Source of the DNA: DASUBV01 sp035532295
GTDB taxonomy: Bacteria > Actinomycetota > Actinomycetes > Streptosporangiales > Streptosporangiaceae
Direction of reading: 5' to 3'
Assembly: GCA_035532295.1 (NCBI GenBank)
Contig: DATKRH010000022.1
Location: 1 to 64,000 of the forward strand
Length of the DNA: 64,000 bases
Made by a program: the position numbers and the translations under genes. This document shows positions 62,932 to 64,000 of the stretch, piece after piece; within the stretch, counting starts at the first letter, position 1, and every line of letters begins with the position of its first letter. The notes below the pieces were generated by a model. That model saw only the letters and a list, made by a program, of their open reading frames with translations. It was not told where the DNA came from and did not search any database.

Positions 62932-64000
62932 CCGCGCCGAACGCCTCGGCGGCCTCGCAGCCCCCGGCCGGGCCGGCCGATCCAGCGGCGCCGGCGGCTC
63001 CGGCTGATCCAGCGGCTCCGGCCGTCTCGGCGCCCGCGCAGATCCAAGCCGGTCCGGGCCCGGCGGTGCCGTCGGCCCTGCTCGCGGGCGCGAGTACCTA
63101 CGCCCTGCTGACCGACGGCAGCACGGTCGAGATCCGGCCCGCCGGGCCGCAGGACGTGGCGGCCGTGCGGGAGATGCATGCCGCGATGTCGCCCGACAAC
63201 ATCTACCTGCGCTTCTTCAGCCTGAGCCCGCGCTCGGGCGAGCAGGAGGCCGTCCGGGTGTGCCGGGAGCCGGACGCCGATCACGGCGCGCTCCTGGCCT
63301 GGCTGGGAGGAAGGCTGGTCGGAGTGGCAAGCTACGAGCCCACGGGAACGCCGGGCACCGCCGAGATCGCCTTCGCGGTGCCCGATGACATGCACCGGCG
63401 TGGGATCGCCACCTTGCTGCTCGAGCACCTGGTCTCGCTGGCCCGGCTGCGCGGGCTGAGTGCCTTCACCGCGCAGACGCTGCTGGACAACTCCGCGATG
63501 CTCCGCGTGTTCGCCGACGCTGGGCTGCCCCGGCAGCGGCGACTGGTCGACGGCGTCGTCGAGATGACGTTCCCGCTCCCCGGCGGCGATGCCGATCAGA
63601 GCCTGGACAGCTACCTGCAGTCGGTCGCCAGCCGGGAGAGCCGGGCGGACGTGGCGAGCCTTCGCCACCTCCTGCAGCCGGAATCGGTCGCGGTCATCGG
63701 CGCGAGCCGGCACCGGCCGACGGTGGGCCGGGCCATCCTGCACAACCTCGTGGCGGGCGGCTTTGCCGGGCGGATCTACGCGGTGAACCCGCATGCCCGG
63801 CATATGGAGGGCGTCCCGTGCCTGGCGTCGGTCGACGCACTGCCCGAACCGGTGGACCTGGCGATCATCGCCGTGCCCGCACATGCCGTTCCCGCCGTGG
63901 CGGCGGCCTGCGGCAGCAAGGGCGTGCGGGCCCTGACGGTGATCACCTCCGGCATGGGCACCTCGGGCGCCGACCTGCTCGCCATCTGCCGACGCCACGG
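62928..64000 (+). CDS. GNAT acetyltransferase / NDP-forming acyl-CoA synthetase fusion (partial)
   Basis: From GTG 62928 to the right edge (357 codons visible, no stop). An Ala/Pro repeat tail of about 55 residues comes first. Then a GNAT domain: TVEIRPAGPQDVAAVREMHAAMS (about 66-88) and IAFAVPDDMHRRGIATLLLEHLVSLAR (about 146-172). Next the CoA-binding domain of NDP-forming acyl-CoA synthetases: LLQPESVAVIGASRHRPTVGRAILHNLVAGGF (about 248-279). Such Pat-type fusions acetylate lysines (as Salmonella Pat does on acetyl-CoA synthetase). The divergent AcuC-like deacetylase would reverse the mark. Confidence 0.85.
   Translation, partial: MTAPNASAASQPPAGPADPAAPAAPADPAAPAVSAPAQIQAGPGPAVPSALLAGASTYALLTDGSTVEIRPAGPQDVAAVREMHAAMSPDNIYLRFFSLSPRSGEQEAVRVCREPDADHGALLAWLGGRLVGVASYEPTGTPGTAEIAFAVPDDMHRRGIATLLLEHLVSLARLRGLSAFTAQTLLDNSAMLRVFADAGLPRQRRLVDGVVEMTFPLPGGDADQSLDSYLQSVASRESRADVASLRHLLQPESVAVIGASRHRPTVGRAILHNLVAGGFAGRIYAVNPHARHMEGVPCLASVDALPEPVDLAIIAVPAHAVPAVAAACGSKGVRALTVITSGMGTSGADLLAICRRH

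Overview
This window comes from a high-GC Gram-positive actinobacterium (Actinomycetota). The evidence is the very high GC, GTG and TTG starts behind strong GGAGG-type ribosome sites, ATGA/GTGA gene overlaps, and many relatives of mycobacterial dormancy genes. It is not a Mycobacterium: a complete V/A-type ATPase and a lysine-fermentation cluster are present. I cannot name the genus. I saw no rRNA, tRNA or CRISPR array.

Layout. (1) 1-4.7 kb: a MoxR-VWA fusion cut by the left edge, an NDMA-type zinc alcohol dehydrogenase, a DUF2071 protein and a histidine phosphatase. (2) 4.7-10.2 kb: a lysine-fermentation module with divergent kamA and a kdd-kamD-kamE-kal operon. (3) 10.3-14.1 kb: a lower-GC accessory patch with a GNAT enzyme, an XRE/TPR regulator, an RsbW-like ATPase, a DUF1918-like protein and a serine-recombinase remnant. 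(4) 14.2-64 kb: a continuous stress, hypoxia and dormancy island. It holds two PPOX proteins, a class I aldolase, six universal stress proteins, a group 3b-like [NiFe]-hydrogenase operon with its protease, a DevR/DosR-like response regulator, two CBS-BON proteins, two Hsp20 chaperones, a STAS-histidine-kinase-like fusion, aldehyde dehydrogenase with DUF779 and an MFS exporter. It continues with an 11-12 gene V-ATPase/ornithine carbamoyltransferase/carbamate kinase operon, two P-type ATPases, an Acg-type nitroreductase, an Rv1733c-like membrane protein, enolase, an orphan cytochrome b, an Rv2004c-like kinase, a DevS-like haem/GAF sensor kinase, GAPDH, a degenerate sensor kinase, an AcuC-type deacetylase and a GNAT/acyl-CoA synthetase fusion cut by the right edge.

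What ties the island together. The DevR-like regulator at 21921-22637 keeps a recognition helix nearly identical to mycobacterial DevR. A 14-bp dyad, GGGNC-N4-GNCCC (the core of the DosR box), lies in intergenic DNA at twelve places from 14.8 to 62.6 kb, usually between divergent genes and 50-160 bp from a start. The DevS-like kinase keeps the positions of the haem-ligand His and distal Tyr of mycobacterial DevS. I infer one locally clustered DosR-type regulon for energy-limited or anoxic survival: hydrogen turnover, carbamoyl-phosphate ATP synthesis joined to an ion-pumping V-ATPase, glycolytic steps, chaperones and ion pumps.

Most novel points. Two proteins in the island carry the kinase dimerisation motif without its phospho-acceptor His: a STAS fusion and a six-helix membrane protein whose ATPase motifs are also lost. 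They could be decoys or adaptors for the DevS/DevR system. The V-ATPase operon is fused by overlaps to catabolic-type arginine/citrulline genes. Short tandem duplications of 13-20 bp recur at gene starts and in linkers across the window.
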